This document shows, one piece after another, positions 47,170 through 58,544 of a DNA stretch of 64,000 nt (its first letter is position 1; every line of letters begins with the position of its first letter). This stretch comes from Dipylidium caninum. Taxonomy: Eukaryota; Platyhelminthes; Cestoda; Cyclophyllidea; Dipylidiidae. Under the pieces are notes generated by a model that worked only from the letters and a program-made list of their open reading frames with translations, had not been told where the DNA came from and ran no database searches. A program made the translations under genes and the position numbers. The stretch covers positions 1 through 64,000 of the forward strand of contig QEYB01001387.1 in assembly GCA_017562135.1 (NCBI GenBank), written 5' to 3'.

Positions 47170-47480
47170 ACCGCCACCGTCACCGGTTTAGATAATCTGC
47201 TTTTCAGTCTCTCCGAGTGTGTGTCTGTGCGTGCGTCTGTGTCTGCATATGGACAAATAAATCTTTGTGAATCTCCTTAGTCGCCTTCACAGGAATGGAG
47301 CTCACGGAGTGGTGAATGTGGCAAGCCAAACAGTTGATTTGCTGTTGCATGATGGAGACTACACGTAGGCACTCATGTGTTAAGAGGTGTAACTAGGTGT
47401 AGAACTTTCTCTATGTTCACATTAAGACGCTGACGATATGTTTGATTATTAGAGAGATAGGTTGGACAACCACTTTTCCT
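47170..47480. other. Unassigned, GT-rich patch
   Basis: gtgtgtgtctgtgcgtgcgtctgtgtctg lies near 47216-47246. Nothing else recognised. Confidence 0.4.
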
Positions 47481-48165
47481 CAGAATCTACACTAACGCTC
47501 TCACAGTCTGGTAATCGGTTTTCACTTACAGCAGTTGAGGAAGAGTAAATTGCATGGTGAAATAGGAGAAGTAGGTTAGTTGGTGAGTCCGTGGGAGGGT
47601 TGTCGAATATGTGGACTGCGTGCCACTTTGGATAAGCAAATGCAAACACTTGACCTGCCTCGGAAACCTCCGCTTGAGACAAGCATCACAGAGTTAGACA
47701 TGGATGCGAACAGGATTGTTCACTAGTTGCGGCAATTGACTACACGTCTGTAGGATGTCATCCTTAGTTTCACCGACAGTGTGAGGTTATGGGTGACATG
47801 ATCGGCCCTTCATGAACGCTATCGCATTTTATCCCATCACCCCTCGTCACCACACACAGTCGACCAGAGGATGGGCTAATGAGAAAGACAATTTTAATCC
47901 TCCGAGTAATCCGGAGAACAAAATAGTACACATTTGTTATTTCAGACGATCGAAGTGGTTGGCTGATTTGTCGGGTGCACAAAGATAGCAAAAATGCCCC
48001 CAAATAATTACACTAACTCAACAACAATGTCTCCCGTGCCATGAGATACGCAAAGTTGTACAGAATTGACGCAATAATGTCTTGTATCTTTGTTGCTCAG
48101 ACCGCCAGAGGTGAATCCAGCCGACTAACCTAGAAAATTGCCTACTCTTCCCTCGCCTCCCCTCA

Positions 48166-48260
48166 CCTCGCCTCGCCTCGCCTCGCCTCGCCTCGCCTCG
48201 CCTCGCCTCGCCTCGCCTCGCCTCGCCTCGCCTCGCCTCGCCTCGCCTCGCCTCGCCTCG
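48166..48260. repeat. CCTCG x19 tandem repeat
   Basis: Nineteen uninterrupted CCTCG units, followed by a CTCCT-rich tract to about 48325. Segment A has only a few units here. The long RRGEA and SPRLA ORFs across it are by-products of the repeat. Confidence 0.95.
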
Positions 48261-49765
48261 CCTCATTTCGCTTTGCCTCTCCTCCTCTCCTCTCCTCTCC
48301 TCTCCTCTCCTCTCCTTTCCGTTCCACTCCATTCCATTCCATCCAATCCGAGAGCATCAAAATAAGTTTACCAGGATGTTTACTTCTCTACTTTATATAT
48401 GCCATTTCGGCTTGGGTGTGTTGAGAACTTAATATATGTGTTTATCCTCACAGTTGCTGCAGAACTAAATCATTTGCGCTTTTTATTGCACACATGTCTA
48501 GTGGTTTACTTGAACTAATCGGGAAACTGGTAAGTTAGTTACTTTCACATATCTGTTTGAACGCCCTTCATTCTCTTGACGAAGACACAGATTAGTGCTG
48601 ACTCGATGCTATTAATCTTCTTGTAATTGCACCCTCACGACTTGACTGCCCCTTTATTTTGTCAAATTACCTTGCCAAGTCTGCAGGCCACGAGTAACAT
48701 TCATCGGCTGGTTTGTCCCACTTCCTTTCTTATGCTGACGATCTACATCATGGCATCGAGCAAAAGCCATTCGAAGCTAACAGAACATGAAGTGCAGTGG
48801 CACTCAACTGTCGCGAGTTACATTTAATGCCACCGTCCATTTGCCTCCAGCGACTCCAAAGTCAGTAAGGAGCGAGCGATAATCATTGGAGCTGTAGATT
48901 TGCAGCCTTACTTAAATGGCAATGCGGTACATTCACTCATCATGTGAAACCCTGAAAACCATCCATTTTCCCATGTCTATAGGCGCCGGTATGCCGAGGG
49001 TCTGCGTATTTTTGACTCTTTATCATAATGAAACAGCTTTGCTACAAACTGCTCCAACTTGCATTTTATCCATCTGAACGCAGTTAGAGCAGCGCATGTA
49101 CACTGTGCTATGTAGCACGGTCGAACGCTGACACGCAATACCTCACGCTATTTTATCTGTGCACACGAAGTGTCGTTGTCTCAGATCTCGTCGCAGATTA
49201 AAGCATTACGAATCAACACGGCCTCATTGTTCCACAGCGCCAACAGCCGGCTGCGATGGAGGTATTCTCGCTTGACAGACAGAAAGCATGGAAAGTGCTT
49301 TGACAATGTATTCTATCCGTAGCAGCAAAAGTGAATAGTTCATTTTGCCTTCTCTTCCAGGGAAGGGTATCTCAGCTTGCTCGTTGCAGCTTCACTCTTG
49401 ATGGGTGAATTGGAGAATAATGCAGAACCTATCGCCCATCATAGTCTTACGCAAAAAGCCTTTTCTTATTTTCTTCACCCACATGCATTGAGCGACGATA
49501 CATTCCCATCGGTTTGATGCGGTTACACGATGGAGACCTTCGATCCTGCTATAATAATCAGAGTTGGAACGAGGTAAGTGTGATTACGAAAGTTACTAAT
49601 TTGCACAATTTCGTGAGTCGGTACCAGTAAAGGCTGTTTCTGCTTTCACACACTTTGGTGGTGTCTGCTTTCTCCACGAGACTAACGCTAACTTGACGAC
49701 ATGCACATTCCATTTCCATAGTATTTAGTCAGCGCATAATACGAAACAAGAACGGAACATGCACA

Positions 49766-49984
49766 TTGTTGCGTCGAAGAGGCAGCTTCTTTAGGGACGG
49801 AGAATCCCTAGACATACAAGTCACGTCACTTGTCTACCAAATGTGCTCTCTTTTGGCGCCCAAGTACTGTGTATCAGGAAGCAGAGCACCGACGGCTACC
49901 AATAAGTTTGCCACTCGTGAAAAATTAGCGGACCTCTTGGCAACACAACACAGTGGCAATCGTAAAGTGTTTGAGTTTTTATGA
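49766..49984 (+). pseudogene. U block in segment B
   Basis: Frame identical in length and nearly identical in sequence to the A copy (22913-23131), ending GNRKVFEFL-stop, 81 bp before the S1B TATA box. No start codon. Confidence 0.4.
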
Positions 49985-50064
49985 GAGCGAATAAGTGCCA
50001 AGAAGCCAGGGGACAATGATCTAGATAGTGGAATGCAACCCGACATCACAAACATGCTCCAAGG

Positions 50065-50070
50065 TATAAA
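50065..50070 (+). promoter_or_regulatory. TATA box of S1B
   Basis: TATAAA in CCAAGGTATAAATTG, 48 nt before ATG 50113. With a start of transcription about 25-30 nt downstream, the 5' leader would be only about 20 nt. Confidence 0.8.
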
Positions 50071-50112
50071 TTGAATGCCTGCATCGAGGTGGTACGCTTT
50101 TCCACGAAAGTT

Positions 50113-52405
50113 ATGCTACCTCACTTGCTCCTTCTGTCCACACTTTTCCTCGACACTACCTCCGCCTCTGGTCGCAAAGATGACGCAGTTATCAGATTGA
50201 AGAAAGGCACAACAAGTGAGTTAATGCTCAATGCACACGGAAGTGTCATTTCGGAAGTAGAATAGGAATTGGCAGTGGGAGGAGTGAATGTAAATCATTC
50301 TCGTTCCTCCACTTCAGGCAACTGTCCCAAAGTACACAATGTTACGGCAGAAATCAGTACCATTGCAAAATACCTCGTGACTCGCGCTCACAATACTTTA
50401 ATCCTCAAGTGGCCCCTTGATGGGGACATCTGGGAATCGGTTCCACGAGAATCCGCTTGGACATCAGATTGCTCATCCGAGGCATCTTCAAGCACCGTCT
50501 TCAATTGCTCTGTTGTTGGGAGAAACTTGCATTTCAGCTACACACGAATTTCGTTTGATATGGTCAGGTGCGTAGTACAAATTGCCGGTATACTCTATTC
50601 AAATACTGCAGTACTCTCGTAAACATTGGCCATCTATGCATTTGTTCACGTGTTGTAGAGAAGTGAAAACCGACCGAGCTTACTCCATCTTCAATTTGGT
50701 CGTTAATCTTCGTCTCATGCAGCAGGGCGACTCTGTCATACGAATCACGGAAGCGTCCATTGATGATCCTGAGGTCACCGCCGAGCATATTTCACTTACG
50801 TATGGGGACGGTGCACTTAAGACAGTCTTTGTTGGTGGATTTCGGAAAGCTTTTCTAATGATATCATGCCGCATGGAGAAAAGGCGAGGTATGTTCCCCT
50901 TTTACTTCCGTCTTAAACATACGCGAATTTGTTTCGCCTTTTGGGGCTTAGCTAATCCTCAGTCCTTTCTCTCACCACATTGTGTGCTGCCAAGGGGCAG
51001 GATAATTGTACTAATTGACCATTTCTCTTCAGACTAACGGAAGTGGTAGTAACGAGACTGGTTCGAGGAAAGCATTGGTGCCATAGCGATGTTGAACTTC
51101 TGGCAGTTAGGAAAGCGCGATGGCTGTAAATATTATCAGATGAACGTTGTTGTCCCTTTCATTGGAGTCTAACGGCTACGCGCTGTGAGTCAGAACGAGG
51201 AATGTATTGGCAGACGAATGCAACGCTGCAGAGTACCGCACAGGTGATAGGAGGACTGACTAAAGCTGCCCAAAGAGGTGGCATTCGCCTACGCCCGTGT
51301 CTCAGTCGATGTATGAGCGCGAGTGAAGTCAGCGTGGCGGTAAATTGGAGACTGTGCTTTTCGAAACACAGTCAATAATCCAGATGGACGCTCAGCGCGT
51401 AGAAGGTGCCACTTGTTGCAGGAGATTCTTTCGGAGCGTTCTCTAACGTCGATGATCTATTCGATAACTGCATGGAATAGTGGAAGGCCACTTTTCGCTC
51501 AGTTTATAAAACCCACTCCATATCAGCCTAGTAGAAGTGTTTTGAAATGCACGGAATGGCGGAGAGTAGATTGGGAAATGAAAGGTGGGATGTGGGTCAA
51601 AGGTTGGAGGTATAGGACTATGGCCAAGTGTTGTGGCTACGTGCCACTTCGGGTTGATGGTGAGAACAACCGATCCGCCAGGAAGCAATCCACCCGAACC
51701 CTACTTCACTGGGTAAGTCGTAGGTAAAAGCATGACGATACATTAATTGTGGCAGGTGCCCCCACATTTATAAATTGTGGTTCTGTGTTGCAACACTGGT
51801 GCGTTGAGAGAAGCCTCAAAAAGGCCAACGCATGCGCTTCAGCTCCGCATCATCTCTTCCGAGTTCATTATTATTATGCTAAGCAACTTGTCCGCTTCTC
51901 CAACCACTTTCACATATGGTCTGTGCCGAAGCACCCTTTATCCACCCACTTTATTGCCAAACTAACGCGTATGCATTTGTCATTTCAGACAAATCAAGGG
52001 ATTTCTACGAAGCAATGAAGAAATTGGTTAGTTGCTAAGTTGGCTGCATATATCTTGACAGATTCCCTCCAGTATCACCAGCCGTCCTTAGACACTGCCT
52101 TCTTCCATAACGTGGACACGCTCTAGTGCAGTGATGGGAGCCATTTGGTTTAGTTGCCCCCTTTGTTTGTTAGTGTCCTGCCAACGCCTAAGTTGCAAGG
52201 AGTTTTCATTGGTTGTCCCGTGCCAGTAGGGTTGTCACTTGGGAAACTTTCATGCGCGAATTAATGCGGACCCACCTAGTAAATGCAACATGCAATTGAG
52301 TGCTGACAAAATAGTATTATTATATCGTATATTATAATATTATTAACACCTTTTATTCACTCTTGTTCATGTTCTACTTGTTTACAGCTACGCCAACGTG
52401 AGTGA
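50113..52405 (+). CDS. S1B, intact five-exon gene for a secreted glycoprotein
   Basis: Exons 50113-50215, 50318-50567, 50659-50888, 51989-52026 and 52388-52405 join in phases 1, 2, 1 and 0 to an uninterrupted frame of 212 codons plus stop. Donors are GTGAGT, GTGCGT, GTATGT and GTTAGT; all acceptors are AG. The start is the first ATG after the TATA box and opens a signal peptide (MLPHLLLLSTLFLD, cleavage likely after TTSA). The mature part has four cysteines (NCPKV, SDCSS, FNCSV, ISCRM) that could form two disulfides, sequons NVT and NCS, and a tryptophan-containing motif LKWPLDGDIWESVP. There is no membrane anchor; the end is KKL-LRQRE. Every exon aligns to S2B at the same length or within 3 nt, which supports the model. 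A link to tapeworm GP50-like antigens is only a guess; I recognise no domain. Confidence 0.75.
52310..52347. repeat. AT-rich imperfect palindrome in the last S1B intron
   Basis: Same element as 25453-25489, unchanged between copies. Confidence 0.6.
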
Positions 52406-52686
52406 CGAGCAAGGCGTCATCATCGGAGCTGAACATCTGCGGCCTCCGCAATTGCTGAGCAATGGAATTTGTAAAGTGACGCCCATTTGCCGATACATGC
52501 ACCAGTGTACAATGTGGGGCGCCATTCAACCATCTTTCTGTGGGATGAGTAGTGCTGAAGTGAGAGCAGTTTGCAGTTTGGGGGAAAACCAAATGAATTC
52601 AACGCACAGGGGTTACGGTTAGTCAAGGAGGACAAGAAAATGGTTAGCGGAGAGGTTGGGTAGGTTCTGTCCTCATTGCGGCACCG

Positions 52687-52692
52687 AATAAA
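52687..52692 (+). terminator. Possible polyadenylation signal of S1B
   Basis: AATAAA in CACCGAATAAAACAG, about 280 nt after the stop. A second AATAAA lies near 52851. Confidence 0.4.
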
Positions 52693-53417
52693 ACAGATGC
52701 AGGAGTGCGCCAGAGAACAGGTTCTTCAGTCGTAGAAGGTTGAGGCACGAATGTGTCGAGGAAAGATGCTTTCGTGTGTTTGTTGCGTAGACGAGTCAAA
52801 TGCATTTAGTAGTTAGGCTGCCTCCTGATGGGTTGTTCTGCAGAAAGTGAAATAAACGCATGAGGCTTGAGCAGTGCCAGTTCCCACTGTAATCAAGCTG
52901 CCATTTGTCACAACATTCTCCACTGTAGTCTAATCCTCATATTGACGGTGGTGGAAATCTGCAACTTCATTTGTGTGTGTTAGGCGCTTATCACAAACCG
53001 TTCTAGCGTGGGATTAGAGTCGCACTTCCGGTTGTTGAAAGGATGCGGGTGTAAATCAATCACAATACAACAGTTTTAACTCGAACATTTTGATGATGAT
53101 GGTCATGCATTGGCTGCAAACAAGGAAGAATGAGATTTAACTTGTCGCAGTGTCCATCTCTCACTCACAGAACGCAGCATGGGTTGTAGCAAATATAGTC
53201 CGACTAGTCGGTGTTTCATGCTTTTAACAGTGTCCTGCATTGGAATGATACTAGTCCGACATTTTTGGTGTTTTGATGTGAAGACTACCGCAACTCACTA
53301 AATTAATAACCGCGTTTAGACACATGCCTTCAGCAGCGCCCCAGCACCGATGTCAGCCGCATTCGTAAACGACGTGGAATGAGGCAGTGTGTGTCGGCGT
53401 GATGGCGTTGGAGGTGT

Positions 53418-53722
53418 AGAGAATATCATTTAGGTTTCGACATGGTGAAAGAAATGCTAGCGTTGAGGCGGATGGTGAGAAGGAGATTGCAATCGGTGTT
53501 ATGGATGAGGATGAGGATGACTGCGAAGGTGACGACGATGATTTGGCCGACGTGAGGAGTCTTATGCTTAATTTGACCCGAGCACGCTATGCTACAACAT
53601 ACCAAACCATAACTTCTCGGCTAACAGTTATCGACTTAACTGTGCTGCTTACCTTTTGGCACGGATTATCTTCATCGGGAAGTAAGTGGAAGTCACCTTC
53701 AGTAAATAAAACACGCAATTAA
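53418..53722 (+). pseudogene. D block in segment B
   Basis: Same acidic ORF as in A, with one amino-acid-level difference visible (TKTSR becomes TITSR). An S terminal-exon match follows at 53817-53834. Confidence 0.4.
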
Positions 53723-53849
53723 ATGCCCACGAAATGTGATACTGGGTGATTTCAACCGCTACTGTTGCCCTATTCTTCCTTCTTTCTTCCTATTCCCTTT
53801 TCACACTTAACTTCAGCCACGCCAACCTCAGTAATGAGCCACAAACCAT

Positions 53850-54368
53850 CATCTGACTCTACACACTGGTGTTAGCTAATGGGAGAATAAGTAAAATACT
53901 TTGGCCATACAGGCCTTCTGTTGCCTCGGCTTGCCTTTCATTTCCTTCTCTCATTACCACTTGCTCTATGTTACATTCGATTGATTCGACTGTGCGGAGT
54001 GAGGAAAGGATTACGGCTTCAAGCAATCCAAGTTGCACTTTGTTGTTGAGGAGCAGCGGTTTACAGATGCATTGGGTGGAGTTGTTCACGTACTCGAAGT
54101 GCGTATGAGGGAGATGTTGTCCGAAATCGCGTTGCAGTATAGTGTTGCGGGGACAGAAGTAGCATTGTGTCAACTTGCCTCAAGCGGTGACATCTCCCCA
54201 CCTGCGAAACTCAGTCACACAGGTGAACGTGAGTGGAGAGAGCTTGTGAGAAATTTGGAGGACTCATGCCGTAGGATGTGTAGCCTGTTGCAGAAGTTCC
54301 TTTCTCTTCGGCATTCACATTCCTTACTGCCATTGGGAGATGTGCGGCAGGCTGTTTGCAGGAGTTAA
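53850..54368 (+). pseudogene. K block in segment B
   Basis: The 111-codon frame of A is kept open to the same stop (LSEIALQYSVAGTEVALC, then GEREWRELVRNLED). One substitution near the start changes D to V. No start or partner exon is assigned. Confidence 0.4.
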
Positions 54369-54369
54369 G

Positions 54370-55087
54370 CTCCTTACCAAAATTGTGGGGACTGAGATGA
54401 AAACAGAGCCCACCTTACCTCTCGCACATATCTCTCGACACTAATTACTGTGAGTCCACAGTGACGATTAATTAAGTGCCTTTTTAGACTAAGTAGGCTT
54501 TATTCTTAACAACAGTCGGCCCTCTGCCACCCACCTCTACTGTCCTACTGAATGAAAGAGCGTCGACTAGTTTTCACCAATGTTTACTAGGAAGAGCATT
54601 AATAAATGGTCATTGTCTTGAAAAGTGTGTTGCTTAGCAGTCGTAGGGGCCACTGAGGTAAGTTAAGACGAAAACTACTCCCTCAGTTGTGAGTTCGGGG
54701 TCGCCGAAATAAGGTGTGATAAAGGCATCAGGGAGAAGGGAGAGCAAGCAATAACTTGCAGTTGCAATTCACCCGTTTCAGCTACATCTCGCAACATTTG
54801 TCGGCTTTGATTACTTGTGTCTCTTTGCTAGCATGAATTCTCCATTAATTTGTGCACCAAGTTGTGATATCCATGTGCGAGCAATGAATTTACGTAGCCC
54901 TCCTCACAACCGGCCTGAGACGCATCCTTATTAGTAAGGCTGTGCATTTTGTTCAAGCAAGCAGTTGGTGTGAGATGGCGAGCTGAGCCGGAGGGGACAA
55001 CGCGATTTCACCTCTGCGGAAACGCATTATCCCACTCAATCAATCCTGCGTGCTCAAAGGAAACTTAAGAGAATATTCGCGTTAATT
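54370..55087 (+). other. Degenerate exon 1 region of the S3 cluster, segment B
   Basis: Counterpart of 27510-28220. No open signal exon. Confidence 0.4.
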
Positions 55088-57145
55088 TGGAAAATGCGCA
55101 CAACAAACACCTGGGTACTCTCCTCGTCAGCGTACTTCCTTTTCATTTTCTTGTATTCCTGCAGGGCACCGATAGGTTTTCTTCGATCGTCGTTGTCAAC
55201 GATATCCTTAGTCTCTCTTCCAACTTCCCTAGTTCGCATAACGCTATCCTACATACTGCCGTTCTGTCACCAGCATTTGCACCCACTCACGGCGGTAGTA
55301 TCAAAGGCTCTATTAATAATAACGCTTAGGATAAATGTGGAAATATCGGAAAGGTCAATGGCTTGAGAAATAGCAATTTAGGAGGAGAAGGCGGGGACCA
55401 TTGATGCCGTCAACGGAGTTTGAGTTGAGGAAGACTTTATCTGATAATTTACTACTCAGAGCGTGTGAGTAACTTTGCGTTGTCTGCTTCTTCACAGCAC
55501 CATCAACCATCTCCTCACCACCAATGGCCACGACAATTATTTCGACATTAATTTCTATCATTCTCACACTCACTCGTTTCATTTGAGACCAGCTTGGTAC
55601 CTGACGTCACCCACATGTCAAAATGGCCTGACATGAGTCAGAGAGTTGGTAATGAGGATCTGTCTCAACGTGGCTGTCCTCCTTTCGCTTGCGCACATCC
55701 TCACTGCCTCATGCCAGGCGAGCTGTTGATGCAGGTGACGTGGAGAAGCAGGCAATGAACATCACTTTATCAAATAAACTGCTCTTGCCAGTACCTGCCA
55801 CTGGAGAGCACGAAGATTTGAATGGTGCGAAGTGCGTTTTGAGTTCTGCTAATACTCGTACACTTTTGTCTGCGGATCGCATGCCCATTGTGAAGTCGAA
55901 TTGGTTCTTTATTGTGAAGCTGTTGCGATGATCGGGAGTACTTAGTGTGCTATGCGGCATGTTCGCTTGTCCACCTCATCCCAGCCTCATTCACGCGTGG
56001 TCTGTGAAGTAGCCACTTTTATCAGTGTATTCTTTGTCATTTCAGGCGAATCAATGGATTTCAATCGTTTTCGGTGGAAACAAAGGGAAAAACTGTTCAT
56101 TTGCTTGGCTGCATATATTTCGAGAGATCCCCTCCACTGTCAACAATGTCCAGAACACAATGCATTCTTTCATGACGCAGACGCGTATTGACTCTGTGAT
56201 GAATTGATGGTGTTCCATTAACGACAGATAATTTTTGACTGCTCTTAGAGCTTAAGTTGCAAGTGGTATTTATGAGCTACTCTGTGTGAGTAGCGTTGGG
56301 ACTTGCGAAAATTTCACGAGCGAACGAATGAGATTGAGTCAGTATTTCCCTTTATTTTTCTACAAAAACTAGGTGATATGTCCGGTGCCTCATTGGGACT
56401 CTCGCATACCCTCCCATTGCAACCCTGTTCATTCCATGCCACCGTCACGTCACACAAGCGACCAGACTTAGGCCATTGAGAAGGACAAGTTCAATTCTCC
56501 GAGTATGTCCCACAACAACATCATATGCATTTGTTCGCACAGAGTTGTCAATTTTCTTCCATGAAGTAATGGGAAAATGGTTGGTTGCACTAACCTAGAA
56601 AAATTCTCTCCATTAATTCTACTAATTCCACCACAATGGCTTCCGTGTCATGACGCACACAGAGTTGAGCAGACTTGATGCTATAATGTTTTGGTATTTT
56701 GTTGCTCTGACCGTGTGAGGTGAATCAACTCGCCTAACCTAGGCCATTGCCTACGGCCCCTCCCCTCCGTTCGAGTGCATCCCATCTCATCCGAGACCAT
56801 CAAAATATGCTTACCAGGATGTTTACTTCTCTACAGCACTCATGCCACCTCGGCATGGCTGTGTGGAGAATTACACTTTTCTGCTCACAGGTTGCTGCAG
56901 AACTGAACCATGTCCACTTGTTATTTCAGAAGCTACAAGCGCTTGCTGGGCAACAATAGGGAGACTGGCAAGTTGGTTACTTCCACATATCCCTTTGAAC
57001 GCCCTGCATTCTCTCCACTTACCCAGCCACTATGCCTCTTGTCATGAAGAAGTCACAGATTCGTGCACATTCTTGGCAATAGTGTTCTCGCACTTACCCT
57101 GTTTTGGCATGACTGCACCCTTATTTGGCAGTTCTCTTGCCTCAG
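55088..57145 (+). pseudogene. S3 cluster B: decayed exon-like pieces
   Basis: Same order of relics as 28220-30285: exon-2-like piece after CCTGCAG near 55165, P-type piece 55689-55931 with the shared one-base insertion, exon-4-like pieces after CATTTCAG near 56046, CGCACAG near 56541 and TTTCAG near 56931. In B the second of these has one A fewer (GGGAAAATG), shifting its frame relative to A. Confidence 0.45.
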
Positions 57146-57487
57146 TGTCACATTTCTCGCCCTACGTTAACCGTGAAATTGACGAAAGATGATAAGCTAC
57201 CGGGTCAGAAGGTGGGACCTATCCACACCTGCCAGTCCACGAATGTCTGCTCCCCATTACATGTTTGTCACGGTACTTCACCACACACTACCCTAATCCG
57301 TGTGCTAGAGCGTATTCTTCTCACCAAGTTAAATGATTTCCCCGCATATCATTTTTCCCTTTACCTTGGGACTATGACCGCCAATCCACGGAGATGCGTA
57401 GCAGTATGGATGACAGCCGACATGCCCTGTTTATATTGGCCGAATTTACCTCCTTTGATACAGGTGAGGCACGTTACCTACGAGTAA
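57125..57487 (+). pseudogene. R3 block ORF in segment B
   Basis: An open frame of 120 codons contains LTVKLTKDDKLPGQKV, CQSTNVCSPLHVCHG and TLIRVLERILLTKL, then NPRRCVAVWMTADMP. The donor seen in A and C (AAG/GTAAAT) reads AAG/TTAAAT here. A stronger donor-like CAG/GTGAGG lies at 57462. The LTVKLTKDD start resembles LSVDLHLMRRNDG of S2 exon 3, so this may be an exon 3 of another S paralog. No matching exons 1 and 2 in frame were found. Confidence 0.35.
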
Positions 57488-57889
57488 CTAAATTTTTAGA
57501 CGATAGTGCAACATTGGAAGAAATAGGGCAATACTGTGAAAGTAAGTAAGTAAGCCTCCTCCCCTGTGAGAAGACCAACTCATCGGCAGAAGCACAAGTG
57601 GCAGATCTCTTTCATATTCACCGAGTGGTCGTTCGAAGACCGTTGCTTTGACGTGGACTAAAGCCAAGCTTCTTCTATTCCGGTAATGCATGTGGATTCC
57701 TTAGTAGCCTCTGCAAAAAGAACTATTTCGATTCCAACAAAATTGTGCGAAGGTGCAGGTGCTGCCGACAGTGTGTTTTCCATCATCCAGACCACTTTCA
57801 ATGCGTTCTCGACATGAATTCGGGAGGAAGAAATCAGTTTCACCTTAAGTTGGTGGCTGCGTTCTGTTGCCCAGTGGTGGAATTACCTG

Positions 57890-58030
57890 TCAACAAATAG
57901 ACAATGTACATTTCTTTGTAATGCCCTATTTCGTTGTTGAGGCGCTGTCGAGTTGCTGATTGCTCACCAAAAGGTTTTGTTGTTCTTGACATAGGTAGCG
58001 GAGAGAATGAGAAAATAACTGGAGACAGTT
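57890..58030 (-). repeat. W block in segment B, minus strand
   Basis: Reverse complement of the C copy at 43440-43590, just upstream of S2B. Its donor-like site (tatttgttgacag/gtaatt) is intact. Confidence 0.5.
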
Positions 58031-58494
58031 TTCATTCACATTTCGCCAACTAAAACACAACTGGCGCTCTTTCGTCTCACTTGTCTCGGTGATTCAAGTC
58101 TGTGTTATTAGACGTCCCTTCTCCTCAGAACACAACTATCGCCACAGAACTCGATGGTTTTGGGGGAAGGCACACAAATTGGCTTCATCGTCTCCATCTG
58201 CAATGAGCTGGAGGGCGATCCTGCGCAGTTCCTGCCAGCCATCTGCAAGATAAACCAAATCACAAACTGTCATTGCGCGGCCAATTCACCACTGGCTTTT
58301 GCCACCAACCACATTAAACTATATAATAACTAGATTACGCTGACTGCGTTTTCGTTGTTTTAATCATTCAGCCAACACACACTTCACCCTTCTACTCTAT
58401 TGCCGCCTACTTTTGAGTTCAACGTTTCATAACTACTGTGATGTTTGTGACTGCCCACCAAGGTGTGAAATCAAAGACACAACATGCTTTAAGG

Positions 58495-58500
58495 TATAAA
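58495..58500 (+). promoter_or_regulatory. TATA box of S2B
   Basis: TATAAA in TTTAAGGTATAAATTG, 50 nt before ATG 58545. Confidence 0.8.
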
Positions 58501-58544
58501 TTGTACACTGTGCACCAGACCGATCACCACGTTTCGTGAAAGCG

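Noticed and set aside
48018..48365. Long RRGEA-repeat and SPRLA-repeat ORFs
   Set aside because: Direct translations of the CCTCG/CTCCT low-complexity tract on both strands, not protein genes.
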